From: Gambelia wislizenii
Taxonomy: Eukaryota; Chordata; Lepidosauria; Squamata; Crotaphytidae
DNA length: 64,000 nt
Assembly: GCA_030847615.1 (NCBI GenBank)
Contig: JAUMIR010000015.1
Span: 6,899,501-6,963,500 of the forward strand
Direction of reading: 5' to 3'
Below, in pieces: positions 55,401-64,000 of the stretch. Position 1 is the stretch's first letter, and the number at the start of each line of letters is the position of its first letter. The position numbers were made by a program, and so were the translations under genes. Under the pieces are notes generated by a model. It saw nothing but the letters and a program-made list of their open reading frames with translations. It had not been told where the DNA came from and did no database searches.

Positions 55401-57553
55401 GTGAGCACCTCTGTTTTATCTGGATTTAATCTCAATCTGTTTTTCCTCATCCAGCCCATTACTGCTTTAAGACAATCATTAAGAGGAGAGACACCATCGG
55501 AATTCGAGGCCCACGATCGGGACAAGGAGAAATAGATCTGGGTGTCATCAGCATACTGATAACACCCAGCCCCATAACTCCAAATAATCTCACCCAGCGG
55601 CTTCATATAGATCTTAAACAGCATCGGGGACAGGATGGTGCCCTGCGGAACACCACAAGTAATCTCCTTTCCACTGGAGCAGGTGTCCCCGAGCAACACC
55701 CTCTGGGACCTGCCCGAGAGGAAGGACCGGAACCACTGGAGCACAGTGCCTCCGATTCCTAAACCACTCAAGCGATCCAAGAGGATGCTATGATCACATA
55801 CACACTAAATGGTTTACTGATACTACAAAAGATCTTTGGAAATTTGTTTCGAAAGGGCGAAAACCTAGGGTTAAACTCAAGCCGATGACACATGTTAAGG
55901 ATAAAGGAGGTCTTATTGTTTCCAAATATTAACATTTATCATGAGGCCAGCTGTTTAGCATGGCTCAAAATGTGGATAATGTTGGATAACAAAACAATGC
56001 TAGCACCAGAGGGCCACGACTTACATTTTGGATGGCACTTCTATTTATGGCATCAGAAGCCAGAATTATTAAAATCATTTAACAATCATTTAATTCGCAA
56101 GTCATTATTCAAAATTTGGGTTAAATATCATGATTTCTTAAACCCTCACCTTCCGGTTGGTTTTCTCCAGCTGAAGCTATGTCTATTTACAGTCTGAGGA
56201 AAGAAGCAATCTGGATTACATATAAGGACCTAGTTTACAAGTCAGGAGAAATGACAAAATTAAAAGAACAACAACAATTACATCTAGAAGGTTTTGCCAT
56301 CCTATGGTTCCCTTATATGCAAATTAAAGAGAGATTTAAAAAAGATATTTTAGAAAGAGGATTAGATTTAAAGCCATCAAATCTTGAAATAATATTCCAG
56401 AAAGGAGATAAACATATACTGTCAAGGCTTTATAAATTTTTGTTAAAAGCTGATATGGTGGATGAAGAGGTAAAAGAATATATGATCAAATGGGTTAAGG
56501 ACATAGGATGATGTATTAATTTAGATGAATGGGGGAAAGCCTGGAAAAAGATTTCATTTTACGAGATCCTTCTACCAGAAAGAAAATGCTATAAAAATGA
56601 TGGTTAGATGGTACCTCCCTCTGACAAAATTAGCAAAAATGTCAAACATTTTAAATTGTATTGTTGGAAATGTATGAAAAAAATTGGTACTTTTTTCCAC
56701 CAATGGGGGAATGCGCTCGAATATACAGATTTTGGTGTATGATATGCACCTCAATCCAAAAAATTATAAAAAAGAAAATTGAACATACCCCCAAACTTTT
56801 TCTATTAGAAATACTTAATCCAGATTTGAAATTAGGATTTCATACGGACAGAATGATTTGGCACATGACTACTGCAGCCAGGATAGTTTTGGCAAGACAT
56901 TGGAGAAAAGATTCAATTCCAGATAAAGGAGAATGGCTTGAAAAAGTAATAGACATTTTGGAAATGTTAAAGCTGACTTTTCTGTTAGATAATAAAGAAA
57001 ATTCTAAATTCCATCAAATATGCCATCCTCTTTTAGATTATTTGCAAAAGAATGCAGATAATGTGATTGTTTAACTATAAATTCTACGTGATACAGTTCT
57101 ATCGACTTTTTATTTCTGTTATTGCCCTACGGATTCAAGATGCTTATTTTTTTTTAAAAAAAAAATTATTATTATAACCGTGATAATGAGATAACATTGT
57201 TATTAGTAAGTTAATGATAATGTAACTGAGGGGGGAAACCCCTCTATTTATTTTCGATTTCATTAATTTAGGTTATTAATTTTAGTTTTTATTTAATTCT
57301 AGTTTTAATTTAGTCAATTTATTTTATTAATTTATCTAATTTAGTTAATTAACTTTAGTTAACTTACTGAGGTGGGGGGGAAATAAAGGAATTATTAAGA
57401 TATATAACTCCTTTATAACAAACTGGTAGCGCTCTAGGGGGAAGTTTTATAATATATTTAGTTGTCTAATGTGTTTATGTATGTATTTGTGCCTCCTTTA
57501 TATGTACATGTTACTTTTTGAGAAAATTAAATACAAATCATTCTTTTTTTAAA
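52445..57553 (+). mobile_element. L1 LINE, 5'-truncated, inserted in a SINE and split by an L2
   Basis: Flanked by a 16-base target duplication (52429-52444 and 57554-57569). It enters in the endonuclease end (DYTFFSGGHNSWSRIDLIWL, then FSNHNLV at 52540-52690). RT: KTPGPDDLSAGYYKC, SWKEVKIILIPK, KDYRPIS at 53340-53580, then after frame breaks RAFADDFFYLEDP at 54065-54110 (FADD). L2 sequence interrupts at about 54465-55795. L1 resumes as WFTDTTKDLWKF, then KGRKPRVKLKPM, and continues in blocks to 57074. It ends with AAATACAAATC and a poly(T)/poly(A) junction. Confidence 0.88.
54466..55795 (-). mobile_element. L2 LINE, 5'-truncated, inserted in L1
   Basis: The frame 55780-54752 is open for 342 codons: LDRLSGLGIGGTVLQWFRSF, TCGVPQGTILSPMLFKIYM, CYQYADDTQIYFS (YADD active site), LNPDKTEVLTVAAPKPG, ARVVSGISQRDHITPV, LKSLHWLPISFWAQYKVLVI, ending LWNDLPNEIRQI. 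The first codons (DHSILLDRL) extend to about 55795. The 3' untranslated region ends in a cgggcggcttacaaaaatta-type tail and an (AAT)n run at 54465-54488. It is one of the better preserved LINE pieces here. Confidence 0.9.
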
Positions 57554-57645
57554 AAAGGAAGTCAAAGGCAGACCCCCTTTGAACAAACCTTGCCTAGAAA
57601 ACTCCTTAAGTTTGCCATAGTCAGAAATGATTAGAAGGCACACAC
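57554..57645 (+). mobile_element. Sauria-type SINE, right half
   Basis: Resumes after the L1 with gaagtcaaaggcagaccccc, tttgaacaaaccttgcctag and the BovB-like tail (tgccatagtcagaaatgatt, agaaggcacacac). Confidence 0.75.
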
Positions 57646-57799
57646 AAATTCCTTTTGCAGGCTGAACTCAGTTGGCAGCAAGGGGAGGAAGCTGAAGAAG
57701 AACAAGGGGTGAAGGGAGGGAGGAAAGGGAGAGAAACCAGGACAGGTTAAGAGCAGCTGGAAAAATGGGATGGAGGGGATCTATGTGGAAGTTAGGAAA

Positions 57800-57872
57800 G
57801 GGAAGAAATAAAGAAAGGAAGGAAGGAAGGAAGGAAGGAAGGAAGGAAGGAAGGAGAGAGAGAGAGGAGGGA
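57800..57872 (+). repeat. (GGAA)n microsatellite
   Basis: About ten GGAA units followed by GA repeats. It produces long shadow frames on the minus strand. Confidence 0.9.
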
Positions 57873-58243
57873 TAAAAAGAAAGAAAGATGCCCTTTCTGA
57901 AGAGAGAGCAGGGGAGAACGAGATGACCCCCTTTCCTCCCCCATCTCTCTCTCACACACACTCACCCCTCTCCAACACAGGCCTGGCTGGCTTTCCTTTT
58001 GACGATGATCTGGGGAGGAGGGGGCGAGGGAGCAACAAGCTCCCTCCAGAATCAGCCACACCAAGAAAGCTCCATCTTTCTCTTTCTCTTTCCCTTTCTT
58101 GTTTGGGAGATGCTGGTTTTTTTAAAGCCAGCAGTTTTTTTTCAGGAGAAGGGGTAGGTCGGTCGGGGTGGGGGGCCCTGGATGTGTGAGGCCCCCCACA
58201 GAGGCTGATTTGGCAGTATGGTTAAGCCAGCCCTGCTTATGGA

Positions 58244-59290
58244 ATGACCTCCTGTCAATGCAGAATGCACACCCGGACTTGGAGACAATTAGCCCAACAG
58301 CATGGCTAATAGGCAGCTAAATGAAATTTCGGACTCTGCACGCTCTATTCTCCAGGCAGCTCAGCGACCCTCCAAGCTGAGATTGTACAGCTATAAATGG
58401 CAGAAATTCTGTGAATTCCTTGCTGCCAAAGGGGCCTCACTTACAGAAGTGTCAACACCACTCCTGCTCGACTTTTTCACCTCCCTGTCTCTGAAGGGCC
58501 TCTCCCTTTCATCCTTACGAACCTACATGGAAGCCATCTCCGCTAACCCTCAGACTCTGGGTAGAGGCTCTTTCTTTGCCGACCTGCTGGTCAGGTGCTT
58601 ACTCCAAGGATACAAGAATTTGCACCCATCAGTGGCTGGCCCGGTCACTTCATGGGACTTACAGCTGGTCCTCAGAGCGATATTTTGTTCCCCCTTTGAA
58701 CCCTTAGATATGGTGGACATTTGCCTCCTGTCGTTCAAGACAGCTTTTCTGGTCTCCATCATGTCAGCCAGAAGAACAAGTGAACTTTGTGCCCTCAGGG
58801 CCAATGCTTCCTACACTCAGTTCCATAGGAACAATGTGGTCCTTTGACCGGATATGGCATTCTTGCCCAAGGTAGTCTCCTCCTTTCACCTCAACCAGGA
58901 CATTGTGCTCCCGTCCTTTGAGACCACACCTTCTCTAGACACTACGTCTACATGCCACACCCTGGATGTGCGTGAGTCACTGACAATCTACATCGATTGG
59001 ACTGAGGAGTTTAGACTCACTAACAAACTTTTGTTTGTTATGCCAACAAGGGCCTTCCTGTCTCATCTCAATGCTTCTCCAAGTGGGTGACCTCAACAAT
59101 AAAAATTTCATACGAAGCTGCAGGTGCACCCTTGCCTTCTTCCATTCGAAGCCACTTGACTAGAGTGGCAGCTACCTCAACAGTGTTCCTGAACGGTGTG
59201 CCACTGCCAGACATCTCACCTTTGTAAAAAGCTACAAACTGGGCTCTGCCATTATAGATGGTGTAGCCCTTGTGAGAGCAGTCATTGCAC
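58244..59290 (+). pseudogene. DIRS tyrosine recombinase
   Basis: After the hAT right end the RNase H tail (NDLLSMQNAHPD) is followed by the recombinase frame at 58302-58847: ARSILQAAQRPSKLRLYSYK, LRTYMEAISANPQTLGRG, FLVSIMSARRTSELCAL. In another frame come VVSSFHLNQDIVLPSF and LDVRESLTIYI, then near 59125 SSIRSHLTRVAATSTVFLNG, which contains the H-x-x-R signature (HLTR) of tyrosine recombinases. Frame changes occur near 58850 and 59090. DIRS elements use this recombinase instead of an integrase. Confidence 0.85.
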
Positions 59291-59467
59291 ACTCATCTTC
59301 AGATGACTGAGTTATATAATAACTTACCTCTGTCACAATATAGTATTTTTGTGTTTAGCATATTGTGTGGTGTATTTATTGGTATAGAAACCCCCTCCAT
59401 CCTTTTCTCCTGAGCTAGTTAATCTCCCCATTCTGTGCATTCACAGAGACCACGAAGAAGAAGAATG

Positions 59468-59765
59468 GGTTACTTACCATAACTATAGTTTTTCGAGTTG
59501 TCGTCTGTGAATTCACACAAACCTGCCCTCCTCCCCTCTGGTGTCCTACCTCTCACCTACTTTCTTTAACATGGCTAAAAGGAACTGAGCACTTGGTGAG
59601 AGGGATGGGCTTATATACACCAGGGGTGAGGGGGGCAGTCCTACCGCCCAAGAGTTCTAAATGAGGTGCTAGAAGTTTCCGAAGTGCTCTGCGCAGGCGC
59701 AGGATCAACCCATTGTGTGAATTCACAGAAGACCACTTGAAGAACTATAGTTACAGTAAGTGACC
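59468..59765. repeat. DIRS right-end inverted repeat
   Basis: 59468-59520 (ggttacttaccataactata ... gtgaattcacacaa) and 59713-59765 (ttgtgtgaattcacag ... actatagttacagtaagtgacc) are inverted copies of about 53 bases, separated by roughly 190 bases that hold a TATA-like gcttatatacacc. DIRS elements carry inverted termini instead of LTRs. Left-end partners were not found. Confidence 0.7.
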
Positions 59766-59771
59766 AATTCT

Positions 59772-59932
59772 TTCCAAGCATGTTCGGGTCTCCTTCCTTG
59801 GAAGTCTTTAAACAGAGGCTGGATGCCCATCTGTCGGGAATGCTTTGATCGTGATTTCCTGCATGGCGGGGGTTGGACTGGATGGCCCTCGTGGTCTCTT
59901 CCAACTCTACAATTCTATGATTCTATGATTCT
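59772..59932 (+). mobile_element. CR1 3' end, 5'-truncated
   Basis: gggtctccttccttggaagt through octamer terminus near 59932, directly after the DIRS end. Confidence 0.88.
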
Positions 59933-60109
59933 CTGTTGAATAAAAGTTTGCTTAGAGTCAGTTCTCAACCTGGCCATACACTCAAGTCCTTATTTCCTTA
60001 TTACCGGTGTTGCTTAACTTCAAGGTTAGGAACAGCAAGAACGGAAGTAGTATGGAAGATAACTTCAGGCTACAGAACAGAGAGGTGGTTTGGGCGATTA
60101 TAGCAAATC
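59933..60109. other. Unassigned stretch
   Basis: No recognisable feature. Confidence 0.4.
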
Positions 60110-60790
60110 TTGTTAGCAGAGACTTTAATTAATTTATACCCCATCTTTCTCCTAATATAGGATCCAAAAAAGAATATAGGATCCAATGGTGTAAATCCCA
60201 TTTTAGACCTGATTAGAGCAAACTCATTGAAGGCATTAGATTTGTCTATCTGTTGACTCACCATTCAGCAACTAATTGAATGGGTCTACTTTAGTTGGGG
60301 CTTACCAACAGGGTGCCAGGCAACTTGAGTTTTTTAAAGTGAAATTAAAACAATGGATAAACAGATTAAAAAAAAAACAATTAAACCAACAATCATATTA
60401 AAAATATTAATTAAAAACAGTTTGAAAAGGCCATTAAAAAGATAAAAAAAATACATGACACCCCAAATAAAAGAATTAGCACTCAAAGACCTGAGTAAAC
60501 AAAAAGATCTTCAACTGCTTGTAGAAGGAGAACAGAGGGGACCAGACTATCTTCCTGTGGCAGGGAATTCCATAGTCTGAGACCAATCACCAAGAAGGCT
60601 CTCTCCTGTGTTCTCACCAAATGTGGCTATGATGGTGCTGGGTCCAAGAAAAAGCCTTCCTATAAAGATCTTCAAATTTGGGGTTGGCTCATATAGGAAG
60701 ATACTGTCTTTTAGACAGTCTGGACCCAAGCTCTGTAGGGCTTTATAGTATGGTTAGTACTTTGAATTATGCCCAAAAATTGTCTGATAT
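60110..60790 (-). mobile_element. L2-like LINE 3' relic
   Basis: The tail (taccccatctttctcctaat) and the coding-like block gaattccatagtctgagacc ... accaagaaggctctctcctg match the L2 3' parts at 95-520 and 54489-54840. No open frame remains. Confidence 0.45.
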
Positions 60791-61017
60791 ACCCAAGAAA
60801 AGGTTTTAGAAATGTGCTTTCTATTTATTCAACATGGACAGTAAACAGGCGATCTCAGATCTTCCGGTATCTACTATACATGGACAGGAATATTCAGCTA
60901 AAATAAGACAGAAATATGAACATAGTTGTCTGTGCAAAAGCAGCTTAGACAGAGAGTGCTATACTTCCACTTTATGTTATTTTGGTTGATATATTTGTTA
61001 TTATATTGATGAACTAC

Positions 61018-63275
61018 TATCAGTGCAAGTGGTGGGATCCTTAGGTGACAGTGATCAAGTTCTCCTGGAGTTTGGTATACAATGGAAAGGAGAAGCCAGG
61101 CACATTCAGACACGCATTCTTGACTTTAGGAGAGCTGATTTCAATAAACTCAGGGAAATACTGGGGATGATCCCATGGTCAAGAATACTAAAAGAGAAGG
61201 GACCTCAAGACGGATGTGACTTTCTCAAAAGGGAGATACGGAAGGCACAATTTCAAACAGTACCATTGAGGAAGAAAAATGGGAGGTGTCTCAAGAAACC
61301 AGGATGGATGACTAAAGAACTTTCAATGGAGCTAAGTTTTAAATGGAACATGTAGAGGAAATGGAAAAGGGGGGAAATCACCAAAGAAGAATTCAAACAG
61401 ATAGCGAACACGTGTAGGAGTAAAGTCAGAAAAGCTAAAGCGCAGAATGAGCTCAGGCTTGCTAGGGAGTTTAAGAACAATAAAAAGGTTTTTTTGGGGG
61501 GTATGGAGCAAAAGGAGGAAGAAGGAAATGATAGGGCCACTACGTGGAGAAGATGGCAAAAGGCTAACAGGGGACAGAGAAAAGGCAGAATTACTCAAAA
61601 CCTTCTTTGCCTGAGTGTTTTCAGAAAAGGAAAAGGGGGACCAACCTGAGGAGAATGGAAAAGAGGACACAATAGGGGAAATCCAGCTCAGAATAAGCAA
61701 AGAGGTTGTACAGGAATACCTTCTTAATCTAAATGAATTTAAATCTCCAGGACCAGATGAACTACATCCAAGAGTATTAAAAGAGCTGGCAAATATAATC
61801 TCAGAGCCATTGGCAATAATCTTTGAGAATTCCTGGAGAACAGGAGAAGTCCCAGCAGACTGGAGGAGGGCAAACGTCCCCATCTTCAAAAAGGGGAAAA
61901 AAGAGGATCCCAACAACTATCGTCCAGTTAGTCTGACATCAATACCAGGGAAGATTCTAGAGCAGATCATTAAACAAAGAGTCTGTGAACATTTAGAAGG
62001 CAATACCATAATCACAAAAAGTCAACATGGGTTTCAGAGAAACAAGTCATGCCAGACTAATCTGATCTCTTTTTTTGATAAAGTTACCAGCTTGGTAGAT
62101 GAAGGAAACACTGTGGACATCGCATACCTTGATTTCAGTAAGGCCTTTGACAAGGTTTCCCATGACATTCTTGCAAACAAGCTTGTAAACTGTGGGCTAG
62201 ACACGTTAACTGTTCAATGGATTTGTAATTGGTTGACCGGCTGAACCCAAAGGGTGCTCAGCAGTGGCTCCTCTTTGTCTTGGAAAGATGTGACCAGTGG
62301 GGTGCCACACGGTTCTGTCCTGGGCCCAGTACTATTCAACATCTTTATCAATGACTTAGATGAGGGAATTAGGGGCATACTTATCAAATTTGCAGATGAC
62401 ACCAAGTTAGGAGGAGTAGCTAATACTCTAGAGGACAGGATCAAAATTCAGAATGACCTGGATAGACTGGAGAGCTGGGCCAAAGCTAACAAAATGAAAC
62501 TCAATACGGAGAAATGTAAGGTACTGTACTTAGGGCGGAAAAATGAAATGCATAGATATAGGATGGGAGAGACCTGGATGAACGAGACTACGTTCGAAAG
62601 GGATCTAGTAGTCCTAATAGACCAGAAGTTGAACGTGAGTCAACAGTCTGATGCGGCAGCTAAAAAGGCCAATGTGATTTTGAGCTGTATCAATAGAAGT
62701 ATAGTATCTAGGTCAAGGGAAGTAATAGTGCACTCTATTCTGCCTTGGTCAGACCTCACCTAGAATACTGTGTCCAGTTCTGGCCACCATAATTCAAAAG
62801 GATATTGAGAAATTGGAGCATGTCCAGAGAAGGGCAACTAAAATGGTGAAAGGTCTGGAAACCATGGCTTATGAGAAGAGACTTAGGGAACTGGGTATGT
62901 TTAGCCTGGAAAAAAGACGGTCAAGAGGCGGTACAATAGCCCTGTTTAAGTATTTGAAGGGGTGTCACACTGAGGATTGAGCAGGCTTGTTTTCTGCTGC
63001 TCCAGAGACTGGAACACGGAGCAATGGATGCAAGCTCCAGGAACAGAGATTCCACCTCAACACTAGTTGGAAGTTTTTGACAGTAAGAGCCGTTCGGCAG
63101 TGGAACACACTCCCTCGGAGCATGGTGGGGTCTCCTTCCTTGGAGGTCTTTAAACAGAGGCTGGATGGCCATCTGTCGGGGATACGTTGATCAAGGTTTC
63201 CTGCGTGGCGGGGAGTTGGACTGGATGGCCCTCATGGTCTCTTCCAACTCTATAATTCAATGATTCTATGATTCA
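61018..63275 (+). mobile_element. CR1 LINE, 5'-truncated at the endonuclease, degraded
   Basis: Starts in the endonuclease end (VVGSLGDSDQVLLEFGIQWK) and covers the whole RT: NYRPVSLTSIPGKILEQI, YLDFSKAFDKVSHDILA, KFADDTKLGG, and on to the C-terminus. Breaks include a stop at 61351 (WNM*), frame loss near 61470-61510, a stop at 62242 (LTG*) and an indel near 62730. It ends with the octamer terminus at 63275. Despite the damage it is close in sequence to the full-length copy. Confidence 0.92.
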
Positions 63276-64000
63276 ATAACATGTTTCTTTTGGAGCATAA
63301 ATCCAAAGGGAAAGATTTAAGAAGCACTTCTAAGGGTAACAAAATGTACAGACAAGGGGTCTCTGGTCTGACAGGCTCCATTTCATACACAGCCTCTCTG
63401 GGCTCTTGTTGGCAGGGCAGATACATGGACAAAGCCAATATTTGGCTCAAGTCAAGTCAGATTTTATCTGCATCTAGCCAAAAGCCATTCCAAGTTTAAC
63501 AAGTATAGTACATACCATAAACATGGCCACATCAAATATTGATTGCATTGTAATACTAGTACTAAAACAATTTGTTTTTTTAATCTGCCTCTGATGTAGC
63601 TTTTGAAGGAGAGAAGAGCAGCCAGAGAGCATCTTTACCTATATGAGCAGCTCCATTGTGCCTGGGGTCCAGTGGCTCCCTCCATGCTCCAGTTGCCATT
63701 ACTGTGGTTTCTGAGGGAAAGAAGAGCAACAAGACACAGCTCCTTCGTGCCTGGGCCTCAGATGCTGGTGACATACCCTTTCCGCATGTTCCTATTACCA
63801 TTGTTGTAGCCTCTGAGGGGAACTTAACTACTGCATATTCTGGCATATAAGACTGCTTTTAACACTTGAAAATCTCCTCAAAAGTGGGGGTTTGTCTTAT
63901 ATGCCCAACAGATCTTTTCCCCTGCTGTGAAAAATGACTGACTTGTCTTTGAATTGTTAAATTCCCTGGGCAATTTCCCCAGCAGATCCTTCCCCCTACT
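63276..64000. other. Unassigned end of window
   Basis: 63600-63830 contains two imperfect copies of an approximately 108-base unit (agcagctccattgtgcctgg and the parallel acagctccttcgtgcctggg). 63835-63905 (ctggcatataagactgctt ... gtcttatatgccc) resembles an inverted-repeat DNA element running out of the window. Confidence 0.4.

Larger units (their letters stand above)
50061..58235. mobile_element. hAT-like DNA element (composite, nested)
   Basis: Ends CAGGGCCGGTTTAAGG (left) and, reading inward from the right, CAGGGCTGGCTTAACC. The flanking octamers are CTTACAGA (50053-50060) and CTTATGGA (58236-58243), 6 of 8 matching, fitting the 8-bp duplication of hAT elements. DIRS sequence continues across it (..LPLLW / NDLLSMQNAHPD). 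No transposase was found. Most of its length is later insertions: a mariner-like MITE, CR1 copies, a SINE, L1 and L2. Confidence 0.7.

Noticed and set aside
57668..58064. Minus-strand frames rich in Leu/Ser/Pro/Phe
   Set aside because: They arise from the (GGAA)n and GA-rich sequence.
1..64000. CRISPR array or prokaryotic operon
   Set aside because: The repeats are tandem or interspersed retroelement sequences with no direct-repeat/spacer pattern, and intron signals plus eukaryotic LINEs rule out a prokaryote.

Overview
The window reads as repeat-dense, non-coding DNA from a squamate reptile, most likely a lizard. This rests on the mixture seen: about 18 CR1 LINE pieces (most ending in repeats of an ATTCTATG-type octamer), L2 and L1 LINEs, a tRNA-derived SINE with a BovB-like tail (Sauria type), a chromodomain Gypsy element, a DIRS tyrosine-recombinase element, a Penelope-like element, a multi-gene Harbinger transposon and hAT-like elements. 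Species cannot be fixed from sequence alone. Only one candidate host gene was found: a small Gly/Cys/His/Ser-rich protein at 15058-15426 (minus strand), whose coding sequence lies in one exon just after a splice acceptor, as in epidermal differentiation complex (skin barrier) genes.

Layout. 1-5.3 kb: old L2 and CR1 relics, then a CR1 copy that keeps its 5' promoter region (an 11-unit 63-bp array plus a TATA box) but ends in an inverted duplication instead of its 3' end. 5.36-10.32 kb: a minus-strand Gypsy chromovirus with two 364-bp LTRs, a frameshifted gag-pol, a large internal deletion and a 67-bp CR1 insert. 10.3-16.4 kb: CR1 and L2 relics, two LTR-like families, and the skin-type gene. 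16.4-21 kb: two SINEs, then a minus-strand L1 split by a CR1. 21-28.5 kb: AT-rich relics, with a 329-bp near-perfect palindrome and a second fold-back element. 28.5-32.6 kb: a Penelope-like element with direct repeats and a hammerhead-like RNA motif, sitting inside a terminal-inverted-repeat element. 32.87-39.0 kb: a Harbinger transposon with intact ends, a GTT target duplication, a transposase gene and two separate SANT/Myb-like genes. 39-42.6 kb: CR1 copies, a 105-bp tandem duplication and featureless DNA. 42.6-59.8 kb: one DIRS element torn into three parts by a complete CR1 (44.3-49.5 kb, both ORFs open, tandem promoter array) and by a hAT-like element (50.06-58.24 kb). The hAT-like element itself holds CR1s, a SINE, an L1 inside the SINE, and an L2 inside the L1. 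59.8-64 kb: more CR1 and L2 relics.

The most notable points are the full-length, apparently coding-competent CR1 with head-to-tail promoter monomers, each carrying a TATA box and three TGACTCA motifs; the three-gene Harbinger; the hammerhead-like motif in the Penelope-like element; the near-perfect palindrome whose arms differ mainly at CpG-type positions; and the nested insertions, which allow relative dating. Nothing seen suggests a prokaryotic or viral-genome context.
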